From: Clostridia bacterium
GTDB lineage: Bacteria > Bacillota_A > Clostridia > Peptostreptococcales > Anaerovoracaceae
Direction of reading: 5' to 3'
NCBI GenBank assembly: GCA_024403175.1
Contig: JAKSSI010000016.1
Location: 1 to 11,880, forward strand
Length of the DNA stretch: 11,880 nt
Position numbers and translations under genes: made by a program. The notes beneath the pieces were generated by a model. That model was not told the origin of the DNA. It did no database searches and worked only from the letters and a program-made list of their open reading frames with translations. Shown one piece after another: positions 1-6,994 of this stretch (position 1 is its first letter; every line of letters begins with the position of its first letter).

Positions 1-1
1 A

Positions 2-796
2 ATTGGATTTAACTTCTATACTTGGGTTGCACTTCTTGTTTGTCTTCTCTTAATCTTCGGTATGTTCCCACTTATCGGACCTTTAAAGAAGGCTGAAGAA
101 AGAGCTGCAAATGGTGGTCCTTTAGCACCAGCTGGTTCTGAACTTAACGAACTTGAAAGCAATAGCCCACATCTTGAAAACGGAAAGATTAGAGACTTTG
201 CTCTTCCTATGATCGTTCTTATGGTTGCAACTCTTGCACTTGGTTCTGAAATGGCTTATGGTACTATAGTTACTGTTGCCTTCATGTTTGTGTTCTATCT
301 TCTTGAAGGATCTATGGATGCACATGAATTCTCCAATGTATTTATCAAGGGCCTTTCCACAATGATTATGCCTTTAATGCTTATGCTCCTTGCATTTGTA
401 TTTAAGGATGTTAACGACCAGATTGGATTCACACAGTATGTTATTGAAACAGCTGTTAAGTATATTCCTGGTACACTTGTTCCTGTAATGGTATTTATCG
501 TTCTGTCCTTAACAGAATTTATCTCTGGAACAAACTGGGGTATGTATGCAATTGCTCTTCCTATCGTAATTCCTATGGCTCAGATTATGGGTCTTAATAT
601 GCCACTTTGCGTAGCAGCAGTTCTTTCTGCAGGCGTATTCGGAAGCCATATCAGCATTTGCTCAGACTGCACAGTTTTAGCATCTGCGGCTTGTGGTTGC
701 GACAACTACGAACACGGAAGAACACAGATGTACTACGGATTTATTGAAGTAGCAATTTCTGCTGTAATCTTTGCAATTTGCGGATTCGTTTTCTAA
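2..796 (+). CDS. NhaC-like Na+/H+ antiporter, C-terminal part (5' end outside window)
   Basis: The frame is open from base 2 to the TAA at 794-796, so the first Met (62) is internal and the real start lies upstream. About 264 residues are visible. A membrane helix end (around bases 20-75) is followed by a hydrophilic cytoplasmic loop of about 40 residues (PLKKAEERAANGG...) and then several hydrophobic helices. The segment at about 641-700 (GSHISICSDCTVLAS, then GCDNYEH) matches the conserved GxHxSPxSDTTVLSS...CD...H region of the NhaC superfamily, which lines the ion path in the membrane. Family knowledge suggests Na+/H+ exchange, but some relatives carry organic or amino-acid substrates, so the substrate is open. 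This copy has Ile-Cys where the usual motif has Pro-x before SD, and it is cysteine-rich there (four Cys in 14 residues). It stands alone before a terminator. Confidence 0.8.
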   Translation: MGFNFYTWVALLVCLLLIFGMFPLIGPLKKAEERAANGGPLAPAGSELNELESNSPHLENGKIRDFALPMIVLMVATLALGSEMAYGTIVTVAFMFVFYLLEGSMDAHEFSNVFIKGLSTMIMPLMLMLLAFVFKDVNDQIGFTQYVIETAVKYIPGTLVPVMVFIVLSLTEFISGTNWGMYAIALPIVIPMAQIMGLNMPLCVAAVLSAGVFGSHISICSDCTVLASAACGCDNYEHGRTQMYYGFIEVAISAVIFAICGFVF

Positions 797-824
797 TAAT
801 TGATATTTAACAAAAAAGTATGAT

Positions 825-856
825 AAAACGCAGCTCGGTATGAGCTGCGTTTTTTT
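825..856 (+). terminator. Intrinsic terminator of the antiporter gene
   Basis: A perfect stem pairs 825-836 (AAAACGCAGCTC) with 842-853 around the 5-base loop GGTAT, and seven T residues follow at 850-856. It lies 28 bp after the antiporter stop codon. Read on the minus strand the same stem is followed by TTTT, so it may also end the convergent XRE/DUF6514 transcript, whose last stop codon is at 886-888. Confidence 0.93.
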
Positions 857-885
857 ACTCCGTTTTATGCTTTAGGGTCTAGTGA

Positions 886-1107
886 TTAAATTTGTATGAT
901 AATATCTTCTACTACATCTTGTAAGTGTTCAGGAGACAAATCTAATTCATTACAGTCTTTTATTAAGCCTTCTATTAGAGCTTTATTTTCTGATATATCG
1001 TGAATCTCCAATAACACTTTTCCGGCTTTTTTGCATATAATGCCGTATGAATTGACTTGTTCTTCTTCTACTTCTGCAGTTTCAGATATAAGTTCGTAGG
1101 AAATCAT
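886..1107 (-). CDS. Small acidic protein, DUF6514-like
   Basis: This 73-residue acidic soluble protein has no signal peptide or membrane segment. The layout resembles what I recall of DUF6514 proteins of clostridia: an N-terminal beta strand (SYELIS), an acidic turn, a YGI strand at about residues 21-23, an IHDIS motif at about 35-39 followed by a helix, and a C-terminal L-P-HL-DVVED motif (about residues 57-68). The family has no established function that I know of, and the assignment is from memory of the pattern. Its ATG overlaps the stop codon of the preceding XRE gene in the form ATGA (1107-1104), and only a weak purine-rich stretch lies upstream, so translation is probably coupled to the regulator. 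It could be a modulator or partner of that regulator, but nothing in the sequence proves this. Confidence 0.6.
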   Translation of the reverse strand: MISYELISETAEVEEEQVNSYGIICKKAGKVLLEIHDISENKALIEGLIKDCNELDLSPEHLQDVVEDIIIQI

Positions 1108-1448
1108 TTTGCTTTCTTTCTCTTCTTATTAGGATACTGCTTAAGTATCTTATCTATTACCACTGATTTTTGAGCTGAACTTAAAGAATCAAATTCTTCC
1201 ATAACCATTAGTCCTGATTCATTTAATTCTTCTAATGTATATGAGTGTTTTGGTTTTTCTGGATCTTCAGTTAATTCTTCAATCGTTGAATTTAAAACCT
1301 CTGCTAATTGTAATCTAATAGGCATTCTTGGATTAGATCTTAAACGTTCATAATCTGATATGACTTGCTGAGAAACATTAACTTTTTCCCCGAGTTCTGT
1401 TTGTGTCATATTGCGATTTTTTCTAACGTTTTTTAAATTTTTGAGCAT
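1104..1448 (-). CDS. XRE-family helix-turn-helix transcriptional regulator
   Basis: The product has 114 residues. An HTH_XRE domain covers about residues 5-60: LKNVRKNRNMTQTELGEKV, then the recognition helix region VSQQVISDYERLRS, then a LAEVLN...IEEL helix. This is the Cro/CI-type DNA-binding fold. The rest is a helical segment (about 68-105) with SSAQKSVVIDKIL and a basic tail (KKRKKAK). I chose the ATG at 1448 because AAAGGAG sits about 10 bases upstream and the domain begins there. The frame stays open to 1526, but the extra residues have no XRE similarity and no good ribosome site. It lies 87 bp after the MATE stop codon and is ATGA-coupled to the DUF6514-like gene. It may control itself and the MATE gene. 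Its Shine-Dalgarno lies inside an inverted repeat. Confidence 0.88.
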   Translation of the reverse strand: MLKNLKNVRKNRNMTQTELGEKVNVSQQVISDYERLRSNPRMPIRLQLAEVLNSTIEELTEDPEKPKHSYTLEELNESGLMVMEEFDSLSSAQKSVVIDKILKQYPNKKRKKAK

Positions 1449-1456
1449 AATAAATA

Positions 1457-1494
1457 GCTCCTTTCTATGAGAATAATATCGCATAAAAAGGAGC
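1457..1494 (-). promoter_or_regulatory. Inverted repeat burying the XRE gene's Shine-Dalgarno
   Basis: GCTCCTTT (1457-1464) and AAAGGAGC (1487-1494) are perfect 8-bp complements. In minus-strand RNA the helix continues with a U-G pair (1486/1465), four more pairs (1482-1485 with 1466-1469), one C/U mismatch (1481/1470) and two pairs, closing a six-base AU-rich loop (1473-1478). The 3' arm is the AAAGGAG that would serve the start codon at 1448. It could block ribosome binding until opened, or the DNA palindrome could be the XRE protein's own operator. The geometry is directly visible; the function is inferred. Confidence 0.55.
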
Positions 1495-1506
1495 AAATCT
1501 AACAGT

Positions 1507-1535
1507 TTGTAATTGTACAACCGCATATTGTAATT
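1507..1535. repeat. TTGTAATT direct repeats flanking a TTGTACAA palindrome
   Basis: TTGTAATT occurs at 1507-1514 and 1528-1535, 21 bp apart (two helical turns), with the perfect palindrome TTGTACAA at 1513-1520 between them. The array lies just upstream of the XRE gene, overlaps the 3' end of the MATE gene's trailer, and could be an operator. Short AT-rich repeats can also arise by chance, so this is a weak call. Confidence 0.3.
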
Positions 1536-2921
1536 TTATTTCGCGTGGTTTAGTTGACGTTTTAATAAATATTTGTTTGTTTTCCACTTGCCAGATACAT
1601 AATAAACAATACCTACTATAGGTGGTACGAAACTAGAGAGTCCCTCGCTGAGGAAACATCCGTAATGACCATAGTTTAGTATAAAAGTAAACATATATGC
1701 AAAACCAATTCTGCATACGATACCGTCTAATAAGGCAATTACAAGATTAAGCTTTGCATTTCCAGAGCCCATTATTAAACATAATCCCGGAGTTCTTAGA
1801 ATGCCGCTCAAAGTAAATAGTGTGAGCGGAAGAACAATTATTTGCGATGCAATAATTACGCTTGCATCGGATGTGAATATGGAGAATATCTGGCTAGGGA
1901 AGATGTTAATAGCTAATGCTAATATGCCGTTTGTAACAAGCATAAATGCTATGCTGGTTATGAGAATTTGAGTAACTCTCTTGTACTTTTCTGCCCCTAT
2001 GTTTTGTCCTATCATAGCTCCGCCGGAAGTAAATACTGCGTTTGCAAATAGAGATACAATTTGGGTAACCTTATTAAATACTGCAGAAACAGCGGATGCT
2101 GTAACACCGAAGCTATTTATCCAACGTGCAACTACTATTCTTGAGAAATTAATTGCAGCGTACTGAATTGTCATAGGAATGCCTAAAGATAAAAGCACTT
2201 TAAGATGTTCAAGTGAAATTTTAAAGCTCTGTGGTTTAAAGTCGAATCCAAGAGATTCTTTTTTCTTGTACAGGTAAATGATTGAAATGATAAAGCTGAT
2301 TCCCTGACCCATTACTGTTGCTAATGCTGCACCGAAACCGCGCAGATCCATTACAACTACGAATATAACATCTAAAATGGCGTTTGTAATAGCCGCAATT
2401 GCAACAAAGGTAAATGGTCTCTTAGAATCGCCCATACCTCTTAAAATGGCAGATACTGCGTTATAACCGTAAACAAAGACTATACCTAAAATGCTGGTTA
2501 CACTGTACTGGTATGCTTCCACAAAAGATTCCTCTGGAGTTGAAAGCAATGCAAGAAGCTGATATCTAAGTAAATAGCATAATACAGAGAGTCCGATTGA
2601 AAGGAAGAAAAGGAAGGTAAAGATTGTACCGATGATTTTCTTTACATCGTCCATTCTTTTTGCGCCAATGTTTTGTGCAATGATGATTTGTGCTGCACTG
2701 CAAAATCCCATAGCCAAAGCCATGATAAAGTGCATTATGTCGCCGCCAATTGCAACCCCTGACATACCAACTTTACCAAGTACATGGCCAACTACTGCAA
2801 TGTCTACTACGTTGTAGACTACTTGAAGTGCGTTAGATGCAAAAAGGGGTAGGGCAAAGGTTAATAAACCTAAAGCTACGCTACCCTCGGTTAAATCTCT
2901 TTTAAATGATTTTTCTGCCAT
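1536..2921 (-). CDS. MATE family multidrug/metabolite efflux transporter (first copy)
   Basis: The product has 461 residues, a normal MATE length, with about twelve hydrophobic segments. Family signs are the N-terminal LTEGS leader (about residues 10-14), the first-helix region with VYNVVDIAVVGHVLG (about 35-49), the QNIGAKRMDDV loop after helix 2 (about 83-93), the AILRGMGDSKRPF loop (about 158-170), and the same pattern in the second half (GAMIGQNIGAEKYKRV). MATE proteins exchange Na+ or H+ for cationic drugs or metabolites across the cytoplasmic membrane; the substrate here cannot be read. The ATG at 2921 has GGAG about 9 bases upstream. It follows the AddB stop codon by 36 bp, most of it a perfect hairpin, and precedes the XRE regulator, so regulated expression is plausible. 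A second, clearly different MATE gene lies at 9015-10385. Confidence 0.93.
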   Translation of the reverse strand: MAEKSFKRDLTEGSVALGLLTFALPLFASNALQVVYNVVDIAVVGHVLGKVGMSGVAIGGDIMHFIMALAMGFCSAAQIIIAQNIGAKRMDDVKKIIGTIFTFLFFLSIGLSVLCYLLRYQLLALLSTPEESFVEAYQYSVTSILGIVFVYGYNAVSAILRGMGDSKRPFTFVAIAAITNAILDVIFVVVMDLRGFGAALATVMGQGISFIISIIYLYKKKESLGFDFKPQSFKISLEHLKVLLSLGIPMTIQYAAINFSRIVVARWINSFGVTASAVSAVFNKVTQIVSLFANAVFTSGGAMIGQNIGAEKYKRVTQILITSIAFMLVTNGILALAINIFPSQIFSIFTSDASVIIASQIIVLPLTLFTLSGILRTPGLCLIMGSGNAKLNLVIALLDGIVCRIGFAYMFTFILNYGHYGCFLSEGLSSFVPPIVGIVYYVSGKWKTNKYLLKRQLNHAK

Positions 2922-2926
2922 AATAA

Positions 2927-2952
2927 AATCTCCATAGAAATATATGGAGATT
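2927..2952 (-). promoter_or_regulatory. Perfect hairpin between addB and MATE genes covering the MATE Shine-Dalgarno
   Basis: AATCTCCATA (2927-2936) and TATGGAGATT (2943-2952) are exact complements around a six-base loop. In minus-strand RNA the 3' arm holds the GGAG ribosome site for the MATE start at 2921, so the folded RNA would hide it. The arm is followed by TTATTATG, so a weak terminator or attenuator for the addB transcript is the alternative; only three of ten pairs are G-C, which argues against strong termination. It could also be a protein operator in DNA. Confidence 0.6.
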
Positions 2953-2957
2953 ATACA

Positions 2958-5900
2958 TTACATTATGTCCTTATGACAAATACTGCTGTATGTGCAGTAT
3001 AAACAAGAATCAAAGCTTGATTTAATCTTTTTAGGTGTTGCATTGATATAACCTTCGGTTAGAGATGTACACAAATCCGTTAAATTTGAACTAAATTGGG
3101 CCTTAAATTCTGGGTCGACATCCATTCCGTCAAGTTTGTAGACTTTGTTTATTTTATCTAAAACCTCTTCGGCAATTTCATCCTTTGGAAAGTCTTCTAT
3201 TGTAGCTCCTACAGAATTATCTTTAATGTGGAAGTAATAAACGCCGCCATCATTTGCATCAGGGTATTTATTCATTGCACTTTCAAGATAAATCATAAGT
3301 TGAAGCTGCAGACCTTTTTCCACAAGGGCCTTCTTAAATTCTGTCTGACCCGATTTGTAGTCGATAACTCTGATGTATTTTCCGTCGCCCTTTGGGCAAA
3401 CATCAACTCTATCTATTCGGCCTTCAACAAAAACCTTTCCAGCACTTGTGTCAATTTCTATGGCAGGGAAGTTTCTTCCTCGTCTAAAATCGGCTTCAAA
3501 GAACATTTCATCTATTACACTATGTCTTACTTGCTCAACCATGTGCTTTGCAAATTTGAGGCAAGTTTTTATAGTGCGCCTTGCGGCATATTCATTTTCC
3601 TTGCTGGAAATCATAACGCCGTCGTCTATGGACTTTTGAATATCGTTTAGAATTTCGGTAAGGATTTGTTCGATTTCTTCATCGCTTACAGTCATCCATA
3701 AAGAGCGTTCATCGGTAATGGCAAAGCCTTCTTCAATAGACTTCTGGCTTAGAATGTTGCAAAGTCTTAAAAGGGCTTCGTGGTGCATATCACCAATTGT
3801 TCCGGCATTTACTCCAAACTCGTCTTCTTCGCTTGGTCTTAATCCATATGAAATGAAATGCTTAAACGGGCAGGATGCAAAATTGTCCATTCGAGAAGGG
3901 CTAAGCGAATAGGTATTTTCAGATTTTGTGAAAAGATCTCTAGCCAGTTCTATGCCCAAAGCTTTCTTTTTGTTTGAGAATCTAAGGCCTTCTTTTAAGG
4001 TGAGTGCATCATCCTTTAGGATGTTGTATGAGTCCTTCCAAATTGGAGAAAGCTGAGCATTTTCCATGCTGCTACGAATCTCTTCAGACAACTTTTGAAG
4101 AGTCATAGTTTTGCCTTCAATAAAGGCCAAATCATCATTGTTATTTAGAATGTCGTTTTGGATTTCAATAGATGGATACAGCTTTTTAAAGTCTGATATT
4201 AAACTGCTAGGCTTCATGTCCGACCCGTTTGCGTCAGACGTGCAGTATCCAAGCCAGAGCTTTTCTGTTGCCGCTGACAGGGCTTTATATATGCAGTAAT
4301 TTTCTTCTTCGCAGAGGAAATCTGCATTCTTTGAGAGATTGATTCCAAGTTCTTCAATGCCTGCAATTTCGGCTTGTGTAAGTATGCCGTTTGGGTCGTT
4401 GGCACTTGGAATTACATTATCGTTTACGCCTGCTATGTAGAGAATTTTTACTTCTTCTATTTGAGATCTTGAAATGCTGCCGATTGCAACTTTTCCTTCA
4501 GCTTGTGGAAGCACGCCGACTTTAATGTCGGAGAGGGAATTGTTTAGCATTTCAGCATAATCTTTGCCGGAGATGAGTTCACTTCCAAGCAATTCTGTCA
4601 TCTGATCTAAAAGGCTACAAAGGCTGCCCCATACCTGCTTTGTTTCTTCTGCAGCATCTACAAGGCCTGCTTCTTCCTGGGCCTTAGCTTGATTTGATAA
4701 TATCTGAGGCAAGTTAATAGAACCAGCAAAGTAATTGTACAATGCCAGTGATTTATCCTTAACAGTTTCAGCTTTGTTAAAAGCATCTACGAAAAGGGAA
4801 GTGCTTTTGTAGAAGGCTTTTCTCATATTGTTAAGCATTGCAAAAGATGCTTCGCCGTAAGATTTTTCTCCGTACTTAAAATCTTTAGCAAATTTGTCTT
4901 GCTTGATGTGATAAAGCTTTACATAGTTTTCGAAAAGTTCAATATCATTTTGAGCAAAGCCCAAAACGCCGCTCTTTAAGAATCTTATTGCATCCTTGGC
5001 CTTGTAGTTATTTATGGCAAGGTTTAATGCAGATGTTACTGCTTCTATGCCTCCGCTGTGAAGAACAGTGCGTTTTTCATCGATAAATACAGGAATGCCG
5101 GCCTCTTTAAATACTCGTTTTAAGCTACTTGTTATTTCTGTATTTGCACCGGTAAGAACGGCAATATCGCTGTATGATAAATTCTTTTCTCTAATGTTTT
5201 TCTTGATGTCTGCTGCAATGGTAAGAGCCTGGCTGTATGGTCCGGCGCAGCAAACGATATTTACTTTTTCAGTAGGAAGAGCGCAAAGAGGAGCTTCCTT
5301 TGGCTGTGCGGATATAATCTGCGCATTTGGCATCTTTTTTTGAAGTTTGGCCAAAGTCTTCTTGGTAATTTGGAAGTGTTCTTCGCTGCCAAGTAAGAGA
5401 GCAATGTTAAGACCTAAGGATGCTTTTTCTAAAGAATCCAAAAGTTCTAATTCTCTAGATGTAAAAGAGTAAAAGCCGTAGTAGTAAATCGCAGAATTCT
5501 TTACGAACTTGCTGTCTTTAGCCATAGCGGCTGTGTGAAGTACCAAATCTTCGGAATCAGTCAATTTGCCCTGCATTAAAAGTTCGTACTCGGATAAAAG
5601 TATCTTCATATCCGAAAGCTTTCCCTTTAAGATAGGGCTCTTTGCTGAATCTATAAGTTTGTCGATGGTGGACTCGTTTTCAGCATTTTGCTTAAGCTGA
5701 ACTATAAAATCGCCAGCAAGGCTTAAAAATTCTGGATCTTCGGCTATATCTTTAAAAGACCCCAATTTGTCCTTGTTTTTAGCTGCAATGCTTCTTAAAA
5801 GCATGCTTCTTCCTATGGTGTTTATAGGCGTTTTATCCAGGCGGCGTGTTTCGGATTGAATGGTTTCAGCCAGCTTTTGGCCTCTAATTATGTGCAGGTT

Positions 5901-6071
5901 AAAAAAGCCTTCTGTGCCAAGCACCTTTAAAGCTTCTTTTTCCAATGATAAAGAGGACTGAGCTGGTACTACCAAAACAACCTGCTTGCCTAAATCCAAA
6001 TCTTCTTTAATTTTTCCAAACAGCAAAGGCGATAAATCTCGTCTATCTGCTGCGCACAAAATACTAAACAT
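2958..6071 (-). CDS. addB: AddB/RexB-type helicase-nuclease subunit B
   Basis: The product has 1037 residues, near the usual 1100-1160. AddB joins AddA in the helicase-nuclease that resects double-strand breaks for RecA-dependent repair. The N-terminal part is a helicase-like fold (VVLVVPAQSSLSLEKEAL at about 32-49; KILYIAGVNDNVIP at about 543-556). The C-terminal RecB-like nuclease shows GRIDRVD (D887), DYKSG (D904, K906) and LQLQLMIY (about 921-928). Four cysteines fit the AddB iron-sulfur clasp: C734 in SCPF, then C1023, C1026 and C1032 spaced C-x2-C-x5-C. The GxGKT Walker A motif near the AddB N-terminus is absent; the start (MFSILCAADRRDL) resembles streptococcal RexB. No addA gene follows; a MATE gene does. 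The ATG at 6071 has no Shine-Dalgarno. Subunit B identity is firm; the AddB versus RexB label is less so. Confidence 0.88.
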   Translation of the reverse strand: MFSILCAADRRDLSPLLFGKIKEDLDLGKQVVLVVPAQSSLSLEKEALKVLGTEGFFNLHIIRGQKLAETIQSETRRLDKTPINTIGRSMLLRSIAAKNKDKLGSFKDIAEDPEFLSLAGDFIVQLKQNAENESTIDKLIDSAKSPILKGKLSDMKILLSEYELLMQGKLTDSEDLVLHTAAMAKDSKFVKNSAIYYYGFYSFTSRELELLDSLEKASLGLNIALLLGSEEHFQITKKTLAKLQKKMPNAQIISAQPKEAPLCALPTEKVNIVCCAGPYSQALTIAADIKKNIREKNLSYSDIAVLTGANTEITSSLKRVFKEAGIPVFIDEKRTVLHSGGIEAVTSALNLAINNYKAKDAIRFLKSGVLGFAQNDIELFENYVKLYHIKQDKFAKDFKYGEKSYGEASFAMLNNMRKAFYKSTSLFVDAFNKAETVKDKSLALYNYFAGSINLPQILSNQAKAQEEAGLVDAAEETKQVWGSLCSLLDQMTELLGSELISGKDYAEMLNNSLSDIKVGVLPQAEGKVAIGSISRSQIEEVKILYIAGVNDNVIPSANDPNGILTQAEIAGIEELGINLSKNADFLCEEENYCIYKALSAATEKLWLGYCTSDANGSDMKPSSLISDFKKLYPSIEIQNDILNNNDDLAFIEGKTMTLQKLSEEIRSSMENAQLSPIWKDSYNILKDDALTLKEGLRFSNKKKALGIELARDLFTKSENTYSLSPSRMDNFASCPFKHFISYGLRPSEEDEFGVNAGTIGDMHHEALLRLCNILSQKSIEEGFAITDERSLWMTVSDEEIEQILTEILNDIQKSIDDGVMISSKENEYAARRTIKTCLKFAKHMVEQVRHSVIDEMFFEADFRRGRNFPAIEIDTSAGKVFVEGRIDRVDVCPKGDGKYIRVIDYKSGQTEFKKALVEKGLQLQLMIYLESAMNKYPDANDGGVYYFHIKDNSVGATIEDFPKDEIAEEVLDKINKVYKLDGMDVDPEFKAQFSSNLTDLCTSLTEGYINATPKKIKSSFDSCLYCTYSSICHKDIM

Positions 6072-6077
6072 AATATA

Positions 6078-6086
6078 AGTATATCA
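6078..6086 (-). promoter_or_regulatory. Extended -10 promoter of addB, placing +1 at the ATG
   Basis: On the minus strand TGATATACT fits the extended -10 form TGn-TATAAT, with five of six matches in the hexamer. No good -35 is seen 16-18 bp upstream, which is tolerable for an extended -10. With the usual six-base gap, transcription would begin at 6071, the A of the ATG. An overlapping TATGAT (6083-6088) could start a transcript a few bases earlier. Confidence 0.55.
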
Positions 6087-6099
6087 TAACCCAATAGTG

Positions 6100-6128
6100 T
6101 TGACATTTTTTTTGCCTTTATTTACAAT
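6100..6128 (+). promoter_or_regulatory. Sigma-A promoter of the ecfA1-ecfA2-ecfT operon
   Basis: TTGACA (6100-6105, consensus) and TACAAT (6123-6128, five of six) are separated by exactly 17 bp containing an eight-T run. The expected start site is G6134 or A6137, so the ATG at 6137 would be 0-3 bases from the 5' end and no Shine-Dalgarno can fit in the message. Confidence 0.8.
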
Positions 6129-6136
6129 AAATTGTT

Positions 6137-6994
6137 ATGCTATGCAATCCAATAATTAAAATTGAAAATATATTCTTTTCATACGATTCGGATGAAGAAG
6201 ATGGTCAGGTTGTAAAAAAAGAAGTCTTAAGGGGAATCTCTTTGGAAATTGAGAGAGGTTCTTTTGTTGCCATTGTTGGTCCTAATGGTTCCGGCAAGTC
6301 TACATTGGCAAAGCACCTTAATGCACTTCTTCTTCCAACAGACGGAGATGTTTACGTAGACGGCATTAATACCAAAACCGACGACCCACTTGAAATTAGA
6401 TCCAAAGTGGGTATGGTATTCCAAAACCCAGACAACCAGCTTGTATCTTCAATCGTAGAAGATGACGTGGCTTTCGGCCCAGAAAACTTAGGTGTTGAAC
6501 CTACTGAAATCAGACGCAGAGTAGACGATTCTTTAAAAAGAGTGTCTATGTATGAGTTCAGAAAGAAGGGACCGCATCTTCTTTCCGGTGGCCAAAAGCA
6601 GAGGGTCGCAATTGCGGGTACTTTGGCAATGGGCACAGACTGCATTGTTTTCGACGAACCTACAGCCATGCTCGACCCATCCGGAAGAAAAGAGATTATG
6701 GATATAATCAACGACCTTCACCGCGAAGGTAAGACAGTTATCCTTATTACTCACTTTATGGAAGAAGCTGCTCAGACAGACAGAATTATTGTTGTTAATA
6801 AGGGACAGATTTATGCAGATGCCGCACCTAAGGATTTATTTACAGGTGAAACGGCAGATAAACTTGCTGAAATAAGTCTTACACCTCCATTCGCAGCAAA
6901 ACTTGCAAACGATTTAAGAAAGAACGGAATTGATATTCCAAACGATATTTACACAGAAGAAGTACTGGCAGATTATTTATGCAAATTGAAGTAA
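6137..6994 (+). CDS. ecfA1: ECF transporter ATPase EcfA1
   Basis: The product has 285 residues, typical for EcfA1. It is one of two cytoplasmic ATPases that power the ECF importer with EcfT and exchangeable substrate-binding S components. ABC motifs in order: Walker A GPNGSGKST (48-56), Q-loop VFQNPDNQL (Q96), the signature LSGGQKQRVAIAG (149-161), Walker B IVFDEP with catalytic E174, D-loop MLD (178-180), and the H-loop ITHF with H206. LSGGQKQRVA and FQNPDNQ are the usual EcfA1 forms. The ATG at 6137 has no Shine-Dalgarno and sits at the predicted transcription start; no better in-frame start lies between the promoter and the first conserved strand (IIKIENIFFSY). Its end overlaps ecfA2 by 16 bp. 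The operon is not next to rplQ, truA or rplM, which flank it in many Firmicutes. Confidence 0.95.
   Translation: MLCNPIIKIENIFFSYDSDEEDGQVVKKEVLRGISLEIERGSFVAIVGPNGSGKSTLAKHLNALLLPTDGDVYVDGINTKTDDPLEIRSKVGMVFQNPDNQLVSSIVEDDVAFGPENLGVEPTEIRRRVDDSLKRVSMYEFRKKGPHLLSGGQKQRVAIAGTLAMGTDCIVFDEPTAMLDPSGRKEIMDIINDLHREGKTVILITHFMEEAAQTDRIIVVNKGQIYADAAPKDLFTGETADKLAEISLTPPFAAKLANDLRKNGIDIPNDIYTEEVLADYLCKLK

Noticed and set aside
825..856. Hairpin as part of a riboswitch
   Set aside because: It is a simple stem with a T tract right after a stop codon and before a convergent gene, which is terminator geometry.
1449..1526. Upstream start adding 26 residues to the XRE regulator
   Set aside because: The added residues have no family similarity, no ribosome site precedes 1526, and a good AAAGGAG serves 1448.
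3228..3650. 140-residue plus-strand frame inside addB
   Set aside because: It is antisense to the conserved nuclease domain, with no ribosome site and no recognisable product.
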